64,000 nt of DNA. Origin: Onthophagus taurus. Lineage: Eukaryota; Arthropoda; Insecta; Coleoptera; Scarabaeidae. The translations under genes and the position numbers were made by a program. Where the stretch lies: positions 24,681,001-24,745,000 of the forward strand of contig NC_091972.1 of the NCBI RefSeq assembly GCF_036711975.1, read 5' to 3'. Below are positions 45,294 to 55,316 of the stretch, in pieces (position 1 is the stretch's first letter; every line of letters begins with the position of its first letter). The notes below the pieces were generated by a model, which made no database searches, had not been told where the DNA came from, and saw only the letters and a program-made list of their open reading frames with translations.

Positions 45294-46401
45294 CTTGTTC
45301 GGGGTGAAAACTGGATTTTTCCGAGTGGGGGGTCGTATTAAAACAAGTTATCAAAACTAAATTATAATGTGGGGGGCTAATTAATGACAATAGCAAAATT
45401 TTAACGGCGCTATCGGATGCGGGGTACAAAATTAACTAAATCCCTTTTTTGAGCGGATTAAATTGATTAAGGAATAGCGGAGTAATTAACAATTAATTAA
45501 AAATAATTATCGGAAAAATTTATAACATAATTCAAAAGATACCCTTATTTATGTGGAAAATTACAAAAATATAATTATCAAAATCGGTTAGCGTTTACGG
45601 CACTTACATACATAAACATTTTCCCGACCGCGTGTTTCACGTTAACTTCGATTAATTAGTATTAATTAACGCGCACTTCAACACAAAGTAGCTTCAGCGG
45701 TTGGGCGGTGTCCGGGGCAATCCTATACGGGTAGTATTTTCCATGGATGACCATCAGGAATGAAGTAAATTAATTAATTAAGATGCGGGATGATTTTGGT
45801 TAATAATCATGTTAATCATAATCGGATTGTCTTTAGAATCATTCAACGGTTATTTCATGATACTAGTAATTGTTTGAAATCGGTTTGATTGTTCTACGAT
45901 TTCTAATTCCGCATCATAAAAAATAGTCGCTGTACGGTAGCTGAACGGTAGCTCGCTGGCTGCTGAAACTCACTCGGGACGGTCGGCCTTGTTTACAGTA
46001 ACACACTGATTACTGATACTTCTTCGTATTTTACTTCGTTGCGGTGTTATTTAATTATTTTAAATAATAATTTTCAGAAACCATGTGCTTTCGGTAATTA
46101 CGTCGTTCGTCGATTTCCACTAATTGCTTTTGTTTATTTGAAATTCGGTCAGGAAACGTTTTTGGAAAAAGGTTTAACGGTTTTAAATGAATTAACATGA
46201 AAATTTGAAGTTTAATTAAGGAATTAAGGAAAATGCGAATAAAGTTGCATAAGTGGGTGGTGATAGGGTATCAATTTTTGGATTTTTCTAAATCGGGCGG
46301 AAACTGTAGGAGGTCGGGGTAATGTGGGAAGTATATTCGGATGTTATAAATTTTTCGGAAAAAAAAAAAATGTAACTTCGTTACAACTGAGATCAGAAGA
46401 A
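45294..46401. other. Non-coding stretch before the errantivirus-like element
   Basis: No ORF of note and no LTR matching 57383-57661. It should include the left flank of the older Gypsy relative, but I cannot place its boundary. Confidence 0.45.
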
Positions 46402-46405
46402 ATAG

Positions 46406-46669
46406 TGTTACGAGGTGTGAATAGGGATCCACCCGAAGAACGAACGATGGATTCCTAGAAAAGAGACAAGATAACAGAAAACGTATAAAAGGAGCGAACC
46501 GTCTATCAAATGATATAGTAACCGGTCGCGCTCCAAATCGCACATCTCTGTTATTATAAATTGTAAAACTTAGAATTAATCAATAATAAAACTTTGTAAA
46601 TCATTTGTTTTAAGAGTATAATAAAATCTTATTTTTAAAAACAAATACAATCTTTCTAAAATCGAAAGT
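46406..46669 (+). repeat. 5' LTR of the errantivirus-like element
   Basis: Begins TGTTACGAGGTGTG and ends AAATCGAAAGT. It contains a TATAAAAGG promoter-like box near the middle and AATAAAA signals near the end. Confidence 0.93.
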
Positions 46670-46686
46670 GGCGCAGTCAGTAGGAT
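46669..46686 (+). other. Primer-binding site, tRNA-Ser type
   Basis: TGGCGCAGTCAGTAGGAT; one base off the TGGCGCAGTCGGTAGGAT form I remember from 17.6/297/ZAM-type elements. Confidence 0.7.
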
Positions 46687-47032
46687 AGTTACTACGGACA
46701 TTTGTGAATTAAAAACGTCGCGAGTGAACGGTGGATTTTAATCCTTTGAGGACTATCCGAACCAACGAGAAGATCGACCAGTCGAGGAGGATTCTAAAAT
46801 TGGAAATTCCCTGGATCGATTAACCAGCGGGAAGATCAACCAGTCGAGGAGGACCCTAAAATTGGAAAATCCCTGGATTGATGAACCAAATGAAAACAAC
46901 AACAACAATCATACTGTAAGTACCTATTGATTTAACTCAGTGATCCCAGTATAAAACCCTACATCCAAAATTGAGAACCTAAATTGCGAAGACATATTAA
47001 TTGCCTTACGTGAAGTTGAAGAACAATTAAAC

Positions 47033-48181
47033 ATGGAAATAAAACCGGTAGATCAGAACCTGATACCAGTTTTTAGTGGAGATAAAACCACTCTCCGTAG
47101 TTATGTAACAGCATGCGAATACCTGATCGAAGAATTTTTAAATCCAAACCCAAACAATGCCAGAATGGCCGGAAGACTCCTTATGATTTTTATGGGAAAA
47201 TTAGAAGGAAGAGCTAGAGAAGCAGTTGATGCGAACAGAATTCCAACTTCGCGGCCGGAGCTAAAAGAAATTTTAGTGCATAGTTTTGGAGACAAAAGGT
47301 CAGAGGATGTTTTGGTGCACGATTTGAATAATGTGACCCCGAAAACAAATGAAAGTGCGCAAGATTACGCAGTTAGAATTAAGGGAACGTTGTACACCCT
47401 ATTATCAAAGATAAATCTAACAGAAGATAATTTAGATATTCGTCATATGAAGATTAACCAATATAATCAATTGGCATTACGTACATTTCTGTTTGGTCTT
47501 GACATGATCAACGAGAAATTGGGCATGGAAGTACAACTACGACAGCCAGGCGACATCGAAACAGCGGAAGGATACGCAATTGAAATCGAAAATTACAACG
47601 TACAGAAGAAAAGGTATTTAGATGCGTGTAAACGACCATTTACTCCAGTATTCAGATCGATATCTCAAAATCCGAATCCCAATAAAATGATGCGAGCAGA
47701 ACAACAACCAGTAGCGAGATTATCGTTACCTTGGCCGCAAGGACAACCGCAATTTCGTCAAAATTTCCAATCTCAACGATTCATACCGCCAGCGCCGGTA
47801 CAACAAAGAAATTATACGCCAAGATTTGCGTTATCACCAGCTCAAGTTCAACAGAGAACACCTGATAGACCAACGCCTATGGACATTGACACGTCAGCGA
47901 TGAAACGTCCAGCGTCTAACTTTCAAAGACCTGCTAAGAGACCGTGGCAAAACAATAACATGATAAGACAGCCTGAAGATATGGGAAATGAGAATGTGAA
48001 CAACCAGGAATTCTCACAACCACAGATGTACGAGACAGACGAGTATGAGAACTTCGATAACACAGAATTCGGCGAAGTAAATGTCGAGCAAATTCCTCAG
48101 AGTAAATTTTATGAAGAATACCAAGAGGAAGCAAGTGCTCTAAATTTTCTCATGGTTCAATCAAACCAGCACGTCACATAA
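47033..48181 (+). CDS. Gag of the errantivirus-like element (382 residues)
   Basis: Open frame from the first good ATG after a leader with short direct repeats. A structural helix-rich N-terminal half (residues about 1-190) is followed by a Pro/Gln/Asn-rich, Arg-containing region (about 200-310) in place of zinc knuckles, as usual for errantivirus Gag, and an acidic C-terminus. It forms the particle shell. The pol frame starts after it, presumably by ribosomal frameshift. Confidence 0.85.
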   Translation: MEIKPVDQNLIPVFSGDKTTLRSYVTACEYLIEEFLNPNPNNARMAGRLLMIFMGKLEGRAREAVDANRIPTSRPELKEILVHSFGDKRSEDVLVHDLNNVTPKTNESAQDYAVRIKGTLYTLLSKINLTEDNLDIRHMKINQYNQLALRTFLFGLDMINEKLGMEVQLRQPGDIETAEGYAIEIENYNVQKKRYLDACKRPFTPVFRSISQNPNPNKMMRAEQQPVARLSLPWPQGQPQFRQNFQSQRFIPPAPVQQRNYTPRFALSPAQVQQRTPDRPTPMDIDTSAMKRPASNFQRPAKRPWQNNNMIRQPEDMGNENVNNQEFSQPQMYETDEYENFDNTEFGEVNVEQIPQSKFYEEYQEEASALNFLMVQSNQHVT

Positions 48182-48189
48182 CAGGAGTT

Positions 48190-51100
48190 ATAACTTACAA
48201 CGCAACTGATAACCCCGGATTGCCTTACATAAAGTTTAACGGTTTTAAAATTTTAATAGACACAGGTGCGTCGAAAAGTTTGGTAAACACAAAAATTTAC
48301 AATGAAATGAAAGAAGATTATGGTTTCGAAGAAAATTTTAAAATTCAAACGCCTCACGGACTTGAAATCGGACATCAAGCTATCAAAGCCCCTTTACCGG
48401 ACTTATTTAAAGATAATAAAGAACACGTATTTTATTGTTTCAATTTTTCAAAATTATACGACATATTAATTGGAATGGACATCTTAAAGGCAATCAAAGG
48501 AAAAGTAGATACGGAAAACGAAATTTTGATAACATCAAAAACGAAAATACCCTATTATACCAAATTGGATGAAGTTAAGTTACTCCCTAATCAAAATCAA
48601 ATACTAAAATATAGAGTTAATAATATGAAAAATGGATATGCGTTATTTCCAAAGACGAAGACACAATTACCAACAGGAGAAGAGATAACTTTAGCACCAG
48701 AAGCGCTTGTAAAAGTAACGAACAATGAAACATTAATTAGAGTGAACAACCCTACTAATATGATGTTAAAAACCTATAACCGATTGCATCATATTAAGGA
48801 ATTAATATAAGGTACCAAGAAAAAGACCAATTAAATCAACTAAACATAGAACAAATCGAAGAATTCGTAGAAAACGATAACCTGAACATCGAAGAACAAG
48901 CGACCACTTTTGATGAAGTATAATAAATTATTCCATACAGACGGTGAACGTTTAACTTTTACTCACAAGATTAAACACCAATTAAACATGAAAGATAATG
49001 AACCCGTGTTTGTAAAACGATACCGACAACCAATGGTGATAAGAAAGGAAATTAAGAAGCAAGTCTCGGAACTTCTGAAACAAGATATCATAGAGGAAAG
49101 TATATCTCCGTGGTCCGCCCCCGTACACATTGTAACTACGCAGAAGGACGGCAGATTAAAACATCGTATGGTAATAGATTACCGAAAATTGAATGAAAAA
49201 ATGATTGAAGACAAATACCCAATTCCGAATATATCAGACATTTTAGATAAGTTAGGCCGAAGCCAATACTTTACATCGTTAGATTTGGCGAGTGGTTACC
49301 ATCAAGTCGAGATGGAAGAAAAAGATGCACCTAAAACAGCGTTTAGTACGGAACAAGGGCATTTTCAATTTAAACGAATGCCGTTTGGATTGAAAAACGC
49401 ACCAGCTACGTTTCAAAGACTAATGGACAACGTATTAAGAGGTTTACAAGAAGACACGTGTATGGTGTACCTCGATGACATCGTAATATATTCGGCATCA
49501 TTGGAAGAGCATATTGTAAAATTAACAAAAGTTTTTGATAGATTAATTGAAGCAAATTTCAAATTAAAATTCGAGAAATGTAATTTCCTGAAGAAGGGCC
49601 TTAAATACTTAGGACATTTGGTTACGAATGAAGGTGTGAAACCTAATCCGGAAAAAATAGAAGCGATAGAAAGGTATCCAATTCCTACAACACGCAAAGA
49701 AATAAAATCTTTCTTAGGATTGTTAGGATACTATAGGCGATTTATAAAGAACTTGCCCAAGTAACCAAACCCGTCACGAAGTGTTTAAAGAAGAACGCAA
49801 AAATTGAAATAACATCGGAATATAAAGAAGCGTTTGAGAAATGTAAACAGCTATTGACAAATGACCCGATTTTACAATACCCTGATTTCTGAAAAGAGTT
49901 TATTGTAACAACTGATGCTTCAGATATAGCATTAGGAGCAGTATTGTCACAAGGAAAAATAGGAAGTGATAAACCAGTCTGCTATGCGTCGCGAACATTA
50001 TCAGAAACCGAAACACGATATTCGACCATTGAAAAGGAATTATTGGCTATTGTTTACGCAATTAAACAATTTAGACCATATTTATATGGACGCAAATTTA
50101 CGATCTTTACCGATCATAAGCCGTTAGTTTGGTTGTGGTCACTCAAAGAACCGAACTCACGAGTGATGAGATGGAGAACACGATTGGAAGAATATAATTT
50201 CGAAGTGGTTTATAAGAAGGGAAAGCTAAATAAGAACGCCGATGCTTTATCAAGAATAAAATTAGACCAACTGAACATGATGGATTCAGACGACGAAGCA
50301 TCGCTATTACCCAACATAGACGACGAAGAATTGCTAAGATTAGCAGATGAAATGTCTATAAAGATATTGGGACAGATCAAACCTGCAAGACAAAAATTAG
50401 GAATAGGAACTGCAAGAAAAGAAATAACGATGAAAGAGAACTCTGAAAATCAAGAGGACGACTCGGACACAATTCACTCAAATCAAACACAAGAACCAAA
50501 AAGAGCAATCGAAATTAGAGAAACACCTATAGATAATAAAAGAAAACAATTTTTATTCTCATGGGGACAAGGAAGGAATATGAAGATTCATTTCGAACAA
50601 AAGGATGAAAAAACAATCTACCAGATCAAATTACCAAAAGGTAATTATGAAGAAAGCATTGCAAAGATCTATAAAGAGTATATGACAGAAAAAACTTCAT
50701 TTTACATCCATACCGACGACGAGGATTTGTACCAAAAATTATGTCAAGTTTATACGAAAATAATGAGCGATAATGGTCCCAGAATAATCAGATGTTTAAA
50801 GAGGGTAAGAGTAATAATCAACCCAAAAGAACAAGTAGAAATAATTATCAGACACCATCAAGGTATAACTAACCATCGAGGAATTGAAGAAACGTTACAA
50901 CATCTCTAAAAGAACCATTGGTGGAAGAAAATGAAAAGCACGATTGCCAAATTCATAAAAAATTGCGAAGTATGTAACAGAAGTAAATATAACAGAAGTC
51001 CTGAAGTACCACCATTACCGATAACATACACACCGGAAGCACCCATAGAAAAGCTATTTGTCGATATATTTTCAATAAATCAAGGAAAATACCTAACCAT

Positions 51101-51871
51101 TATCGATTCATTCTCACGACTAGGTCAAGCGATACCAATAAAAAGTAAAAATCCGACAGAAATCGTGGATGCCCTGCTAACGTATTTTGCATACTATGGG
51201 ATACCGAACGAAATAAGTGCAGATCAAGGTGCAGAATTCGATAACGAAATTGTGAAGGAACTCGCAAAAATTCATAAAAAAACTTGCATGTAACAACAGC
51301 GAAGAATCCCGAATCGCAAGGTAATGTAGAGCGATTTCACTCAACATTGGTGGAGCATCTAAGATGTTTAGAAGAAGATAATACTGCCACGATGCAAGAG
51401 CAAATAAGTAGTGCTATAATAGCATATAACAACACCATATTAACACCAACAGGTTTAACACCAATGGAAGCATTATTAGGAGATACGAAAGCAAGAGATC
51501 CTATGGACATGTTTTATGGCGAAACTACTTACCAAAATATCATCCAAAAGCACAAAGATCGTATGAAAATTTTGTATAAACGAATAAGAGATAAAGATGA
51601 AGAAAGAAAGCGCAGGACCCAGGAAAAACAATCAGAAAAGACGAAAGAAACGGAATGGAAGATCGGAGAAATAATTTATGTAAAGAACATTACAAAAAGT
51701 AGTAAGATTGCCAAACCTTTCTTCGGACCATATAAAATAATAAAAGTCAACGATAACGATACAGTGGAAGTAGTGACGAAAAGAGGAGTTCAAACGTACC
51801 ATAAAAGATATCTAAAACATGGTATTGTTTCAGATGCGGAATCCTTTACTGGATCGCAAATGGAAAAGTAA
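48190..51871 (+). pseudogene. Pol of the errantivirus-like element, broken
   Basis: Pieces in normal order: protease (48220-48810, FKILIDTGASKSLVN), RT (48910-49764, LDLASGYHQVEME, catalytic YLDD), RNase H (49765-50270, [26 protein letters not shown]), integrase zinc finger ([10 protein letters not shown] near 50855; CEVCNRSK at 50968), integrase core (FVDIFSINQGKY, ADQGAEFDNE, then NPESQGNVERFHSTL) and C-terminal tail to 51871. Breaks: frame change between 48810 and 48910, stop with shift at 49764, TGA near 49891, TAA at 50907-50909, and one-base shift near 51280. These are recent, since the LTRs are almost identical. Confidence 0.9.
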
Positions 51872-51873
51872 TT

Positions 51874-53523
51874 ATGACAAAATTAGAAGATCCACTTTTT
51901 CCACTCTACCTGGGAAAAGCAGTAAATAAAGCGGGAAGATGGGACTTAATCATACAACACGATTTACAACCTATTGGCATTGAAGTAAATAATTTGAATG
52001 AGAGATATCAAGAAATACAAGGAATTATCGAGCAAAGTAAAGATGCAAGATTAGTAAAACAGGAATTATCAGGAATGCTATCGACGTTAACAACAAACAA
52101 GAACCTAATGAATGAAGGATGGCTACAGTTAGTTCCAAAGGTGAGAAAAAGCAGAGGAGCAATAAATTTTGTTGGAAGCGTAATTAAAGCAATAACAGGA
52201 AATCTAGCTAACGAAGATGCGGAAAGATACGATCAAGCAATCGAACAATTAAGAAAAAACCAAGAACAATTCATAAGTGTTAACAAACAACATCTTTCTC
52301 TGTCTTTTAAAGCAATAAAGGAATTTAAAGAAAATGTAAAAACACTCGAAAGGAACCAAATTGTAATTAAATCTAGAATTTTACAATTGGGTGTTACTTT
52401 GAAAAATGTCACTATATTTGCAATGGAAGCCCACAGAAGAAATACGTTGTATGCAAATTTATTAATGTTAATAACAAGTATGCAAACTATTAACGAATTA
52501 ATAGGAAAATTAGTAGTAGCAAAAACATTTGCCAAATTGAAGACATACCACCCAGCTATTTTGAGTACAGAAATATTTTTAGAAGAACTTTTGGAAATAC
52601 AAAAGCATCAAAAATTACCTCTCAAGATAGAAGATGAAAACATCTATGCTATTGAAAGGACAATCGACGTAAAAGCATACGTAAAAGGCATTAAAATTCA
52701 TTTCATAATGGGTATTCCTTTAATAGATTCAGAATCCTACCAGTATTATAAATTCTTTTCATTGCCTCAACCTATAGAAAACAAAGTTCAAATCCTATCT
52801 ATCCAAAATCCATACCTTGCTGAGAGCGATCATAGGTATATTAGCGATATAGAAGAATGCAATGAAATCCAACAAAAATTTTATTTATGTGAGAAGAGTA
52901 GTAAGAGCATTGACATCTACACTCCATGTGAATATCGACTATTGAAACATCAATACAATGGTACAGGATGTTTCTATAAAATAGAAAAGGAATTCGAAAT
53001 GATACGACAATTAACAAATAACGAATGGTTACTATCTGTATCGAAGGAGGAAAGAATAATTATCAATTGCGAAAATAAAAAAGAGGATAGAATGATAAAA
53101 GGAAACTTCCTAGTACAGATATCACAAGGATGCATGGTAACCGTAAAAGAAGAAAAGATGGAAGCCCATACCAGTAAGATAGAAGATCGATCCTTTCAAA
53201 TCCATTCAGTGGAATTGCAGAAGATAACCGAAGATGTGCCCCACTGGAAAGAACAAGATATTGAATTGGAACAAATTACATTTACCCGACTTAATGAAAC
53301 TCGTGAGGAACTGATATCATTACAAGAAGAAATACAGGCGATAAACACCTTTAAAAACTTTACCTCAATAGGGACACCTATAATTTTGCTTTGTGTTTTA
53401 GTAATAATTATCAGTTTCTGTATCATAAAGAGATATTGGAAAAGGTCAAAGCCAATCCAACCGAGGGAGGAATCAACAGAAGCTGAAGGACTTCGCCACC
53501 CTTGGCTGCAGCCTTCCACTTAA
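51874..53523 (+). CDS. Env-like fusion glycoprotein (549 residues)
   Basis: Open frame just after pol. A furin-type site RKSR (residues 91-94) precedes a hydrophobic Gly/Ala-rich segment (about 95-110), the fusion-peptide position in errantivirus Env and baculovirus F proteins. Long helices follow (about 110-190). One membrane segment (about 497-519) leads to a short basic and acidic tail. No signal peptide is seen at the written start; in this group env is made from a spliced RNA whose first exon may supply the N-terminus. No break seen. Cell-entry function is inferred from the family only. Confidence 0.85.
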   Translation: MTKLEDPLFPLYLGKAVNKAGRWDLIIQHDLQPIGIEVNNLNERYQEIQGIIEQSKDARLVKQELSGMLSTLTTNKNLMNEGWLQLVPKVRKSRGAINFVGSVIKAITGNLANEDAERYDQAIEQLRKNQEQFISVNKQHLSLSFKAIKEFKENVKTLERNQIVIKSRILQLGVTLKNVTIFAMEAHRRNTLYANLLMLITSMQTINELIGKLVVAKTFAKLKTYHPAILSTEIFLEELLEIQKHQKLPLKIEDENIYAIERTIDVKAYVKGIKIHFIMGIPLIDSESYQYYKFFSLPQPIENKVQILSIQNPYLAESDHRYISDIEECNEIQQKFYLCEKSSKSIDIYTPCEYRLLKHQYNGTGCFYKIEKEFEMIRQLTNNEWLLSVSKEERIIINCENKKEDRMIKGNFLVQISQGCMVTVKEEKMEAHTSKIEDRSFQIHSVELQKITEDVPHWKEQDIELEQITFTRLNETREELISLQEEIQAINTFKNFTSIGTPIILLCVLVIIISFCIIKRYWKRSKPIQPREESTEAEGLRHPWLQPST

Positions 53524-53532
53524 GGGGGGAGG

Positions 53533-53796
53533 TGTTACGAGGTGTGAATAGGGATCCACCCGAAGAACGAACGATGGATTCCTAGAAAAGAGACAAGATA
53601 ACAGAAAACGTATAAAAGGAGCGAACCGTCTATCAAATGATATAGTAACCGGTCGCGCTCCAAATCGCACATCTCCGTTATTATAAATTGTAAAACTTAG
53701 AATTAATCAATAATAAAACTTTGTAAATCATTTGTTTTAAGAGTATAATAAAATCTTATTTTTAAAAACAAATACAATCTTTCTAAAATCGAAAGT
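53533..53796 (+). repeat. 3' LTR of the errantivirus-like element
   Basis: Same length as the 5' LTR with one base change; followed by the ATAG duplication and leader sequence of the older Gypsy relative. Confidence 0.93.
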
Positions 53797-53883
53797 ATAG
53801 TCCAACAATTAATCGTAGTGATTTGGATAGCTGCAACAACATTGAGCGTTTTCTGTAAAAAATACACAAATTAAAACGGAAAA

Positions 53884-54114
53884 ATGGGTTCAACTAACAC
53901 TAAGGAAGAGGTTATCATTTCTCAAGCTGGAAACAGTGGAGGAACAACGGTGGAAAATGGAAAGAAATACGACATTTTAGAAGTCTGCGCTGTCGTTATT
54001 GGTATCTTCATTGTAATCGGTATGATACGTTGTTTTTATAACTATTGTAAAAGATGTTTAATTAAGAAAATACGACAAGAAGTAACTAGAAGTCATGAAA
54101 ATAGATTAGATTAA
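53884..54114 (+). CDS. Small membrane ORF with myristoylation motif (76 residues)
   Basis: Starts MGSTNTKEE: Gly2 with Thr6 fits an N-myristoylation site. A single hydrophobic segment (about residues 31-52, VCAVVIGIFIVIGMIRCFY) is followed by a Cys and Lys/Arg-rich tail. It lies between the leader and gag of a Gypsy element and is open, while pol is deleted. From memory, small ORFs starting MGNTN- or MGST- occur upstream of gag in other insect Gypsy copies; their role is unknown. Confidence 0.65.
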   Translation: MGSTNTKEEVIISQAGNSGGTTVENGKKYDILEVCAVVIGIFIVIGMIRCFYNYCKRCLIKKIRQEVTRSHENRLD

Positions 54115-54124
54115 ATAGAATCAA

Positions 54125-55309
54125 GTGTATAGATATGATAGGGTAAATATAGATATGATAGACAGATTTAATGAGTTAGCTGAAAAGTTAGAGAAGTTTG
54201 CAACAAACGTTGGAAAGGATAACAAAGAACAGCGAGCAAATTTAGATTTAATTTTAAGAAAGCTTAGGACACTAGATCAATTAGAAGTAGAATTAGGAGA
54301 ATTAGAAACAAATTATACGTTAGAAATAGGTAATTTAGAGGATAAAGTCCAGAAGGTTATACATGAATGTAAAATTAAGATTAGAAATACAATAGAGTCC
54401 ACTAGGTTAGTATTGATTGATAGGAAAAATAAATTAATTACATCTTTTGAAATAATAAATATAAACATGGCTGATAAATTTGATCTTAAAATTCCGTCAT
54501 CATTACTGCCAGTAATGGATGGCAAGGAGGACACAACTAAACATTTGATTGATGCCATTGAATTTTATTCTGATACACTCGATGAACCAAGTAAAACTCA
54601 ATTGATTCGATATGTCATCAAAACCCGTTTATCCGAGAACGCAAAAATTAAATTAAATGAAAGTTATACTACTGTAGCAGACCTTCTAAAGGACCTAAAA
54701 ACTCAATTGTTAAGTAAACAATCGGCCTCAACACTTTCTTTAAAATTGCACCAAGCGCGTCAAAACTCAAAATCACTAAACGACTTTGGTTCAGAAATTG
54801 AAAATCTTATGAACAATTTAACTATTGCGCAAGCGAAAGGTAACAGAGAAAGCACAAATGTGTTATCAGTCGTCAATGAAACATTGGCAATAAACGCGTT
54901 TTGTAACGGCTTAAAAAATAATGATTTAAGAACAATTGTCAAAGCTAGAAACTGTGCATCGTTAAAGGAAGCTATAACCGTTGCGGTTGATGAAAGTAAG
55001 AATAATTTAGGGCAAGACCCCCACATTTTTCATTTTAGAGGTAGTTGGAGAGAAAACCGTGGATGGCGTGGCTATCGTGGACATTTTAGCTATCGTGGAA
55101 ATCGCGGCAATCGTGGAAATTCACAAAATAATACTTATTATAATCATAAATTTAATAATAATCATCAGCAAAATCTGAGACATCAAAATAACAATCGCGG
55201 TAATACTCGAAGTTATACACGCGCCGGAAGAGGCAACGAACGGGGTAATGTTCGCGTAGGCAATCGGATCTATGCGGTAACAAGACGAGTCACAGGAAAC
55301 AGAAAATAA
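54125..55309 (+). CDS. Gag-like protein of the older Gypsy relative (up to 394 residues)
   Basis: An N-terminal coiled coil (about residues 12-85) is followed by a retroviral-type capsid-like region starting at an internal Met (54470, MADKFDLKIPSS), and then an Arg/Gly/Asn-rich nucleic-acid-binding tail (RGYRGHFSYRGNRGNRG). No zinc knuckle. The true start may be either Met. The following protease frame begins after a short gap, implying frameshift or readthrough. Confidence 0.8.
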   Translation: MYRYDRVNIDMIDRFNELAEKLEKFATNVGKDNKEQRANLDLILRKLRTLDQLEVELGELETNYTLEIGNLEDKVQKVIHECKIKIRNTIESTRLVLIDRKNKLITSFEIININMADKFDLKIPSSLLPVMDGKEDTTKHLIDAIEFYSDTLDEPSKTQLIRYVIKTRLSENAKIKLNESYTTVADLLKDLKTQLLSKQSASTLSLKLHQARQNSKSLNDFGSEIENLMNNLTIAQAKGNRESTNVLSVVNETLAINAFCNGLKNNDLRTIVKARNCASLKEAITVAVDESKNNLGQDPHIFHFRGSWRENRGWRGYRGHFSYRGNRGNRGNSQNNTYYNHKFNNNHQQNLRHQNNNRGNTRSYTRAGRGNERGNVRVGNRIYAVTRRVTGNRK

Positions 55310-55316
55310 CACCGCC

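Larger units (their letters stand above)
46406..53796 (+). mobile_element. Errantivirus-like Gypsy element with gag, pol and env
   Basis: Two 264-bp LTRs (46406-46669, 53533-53796) differ at one base (T/C in ATCTCTG/ATCTCCG). The 4-bp duplication ATAG flanks them (46402-46405, 53797-53800). The primer site follows the LTR and resembles the tRNA-Ser type used by errantiviruses, and a purine tract (AAGGGGGGAGG) precedes the 3' LTR. Gag and Env are open, but Pol has several frame breaks, so the copy cannot move by itself. Confidence 0.94.

Noticed and set aside
46402..53800. ATAG repeat as chance rather than target duplication
   Set aside because: The 4-base repeat sits exactly at both LTR ends and 4 bases is the usual length for errantiviruses, so I kept it as the duplication.
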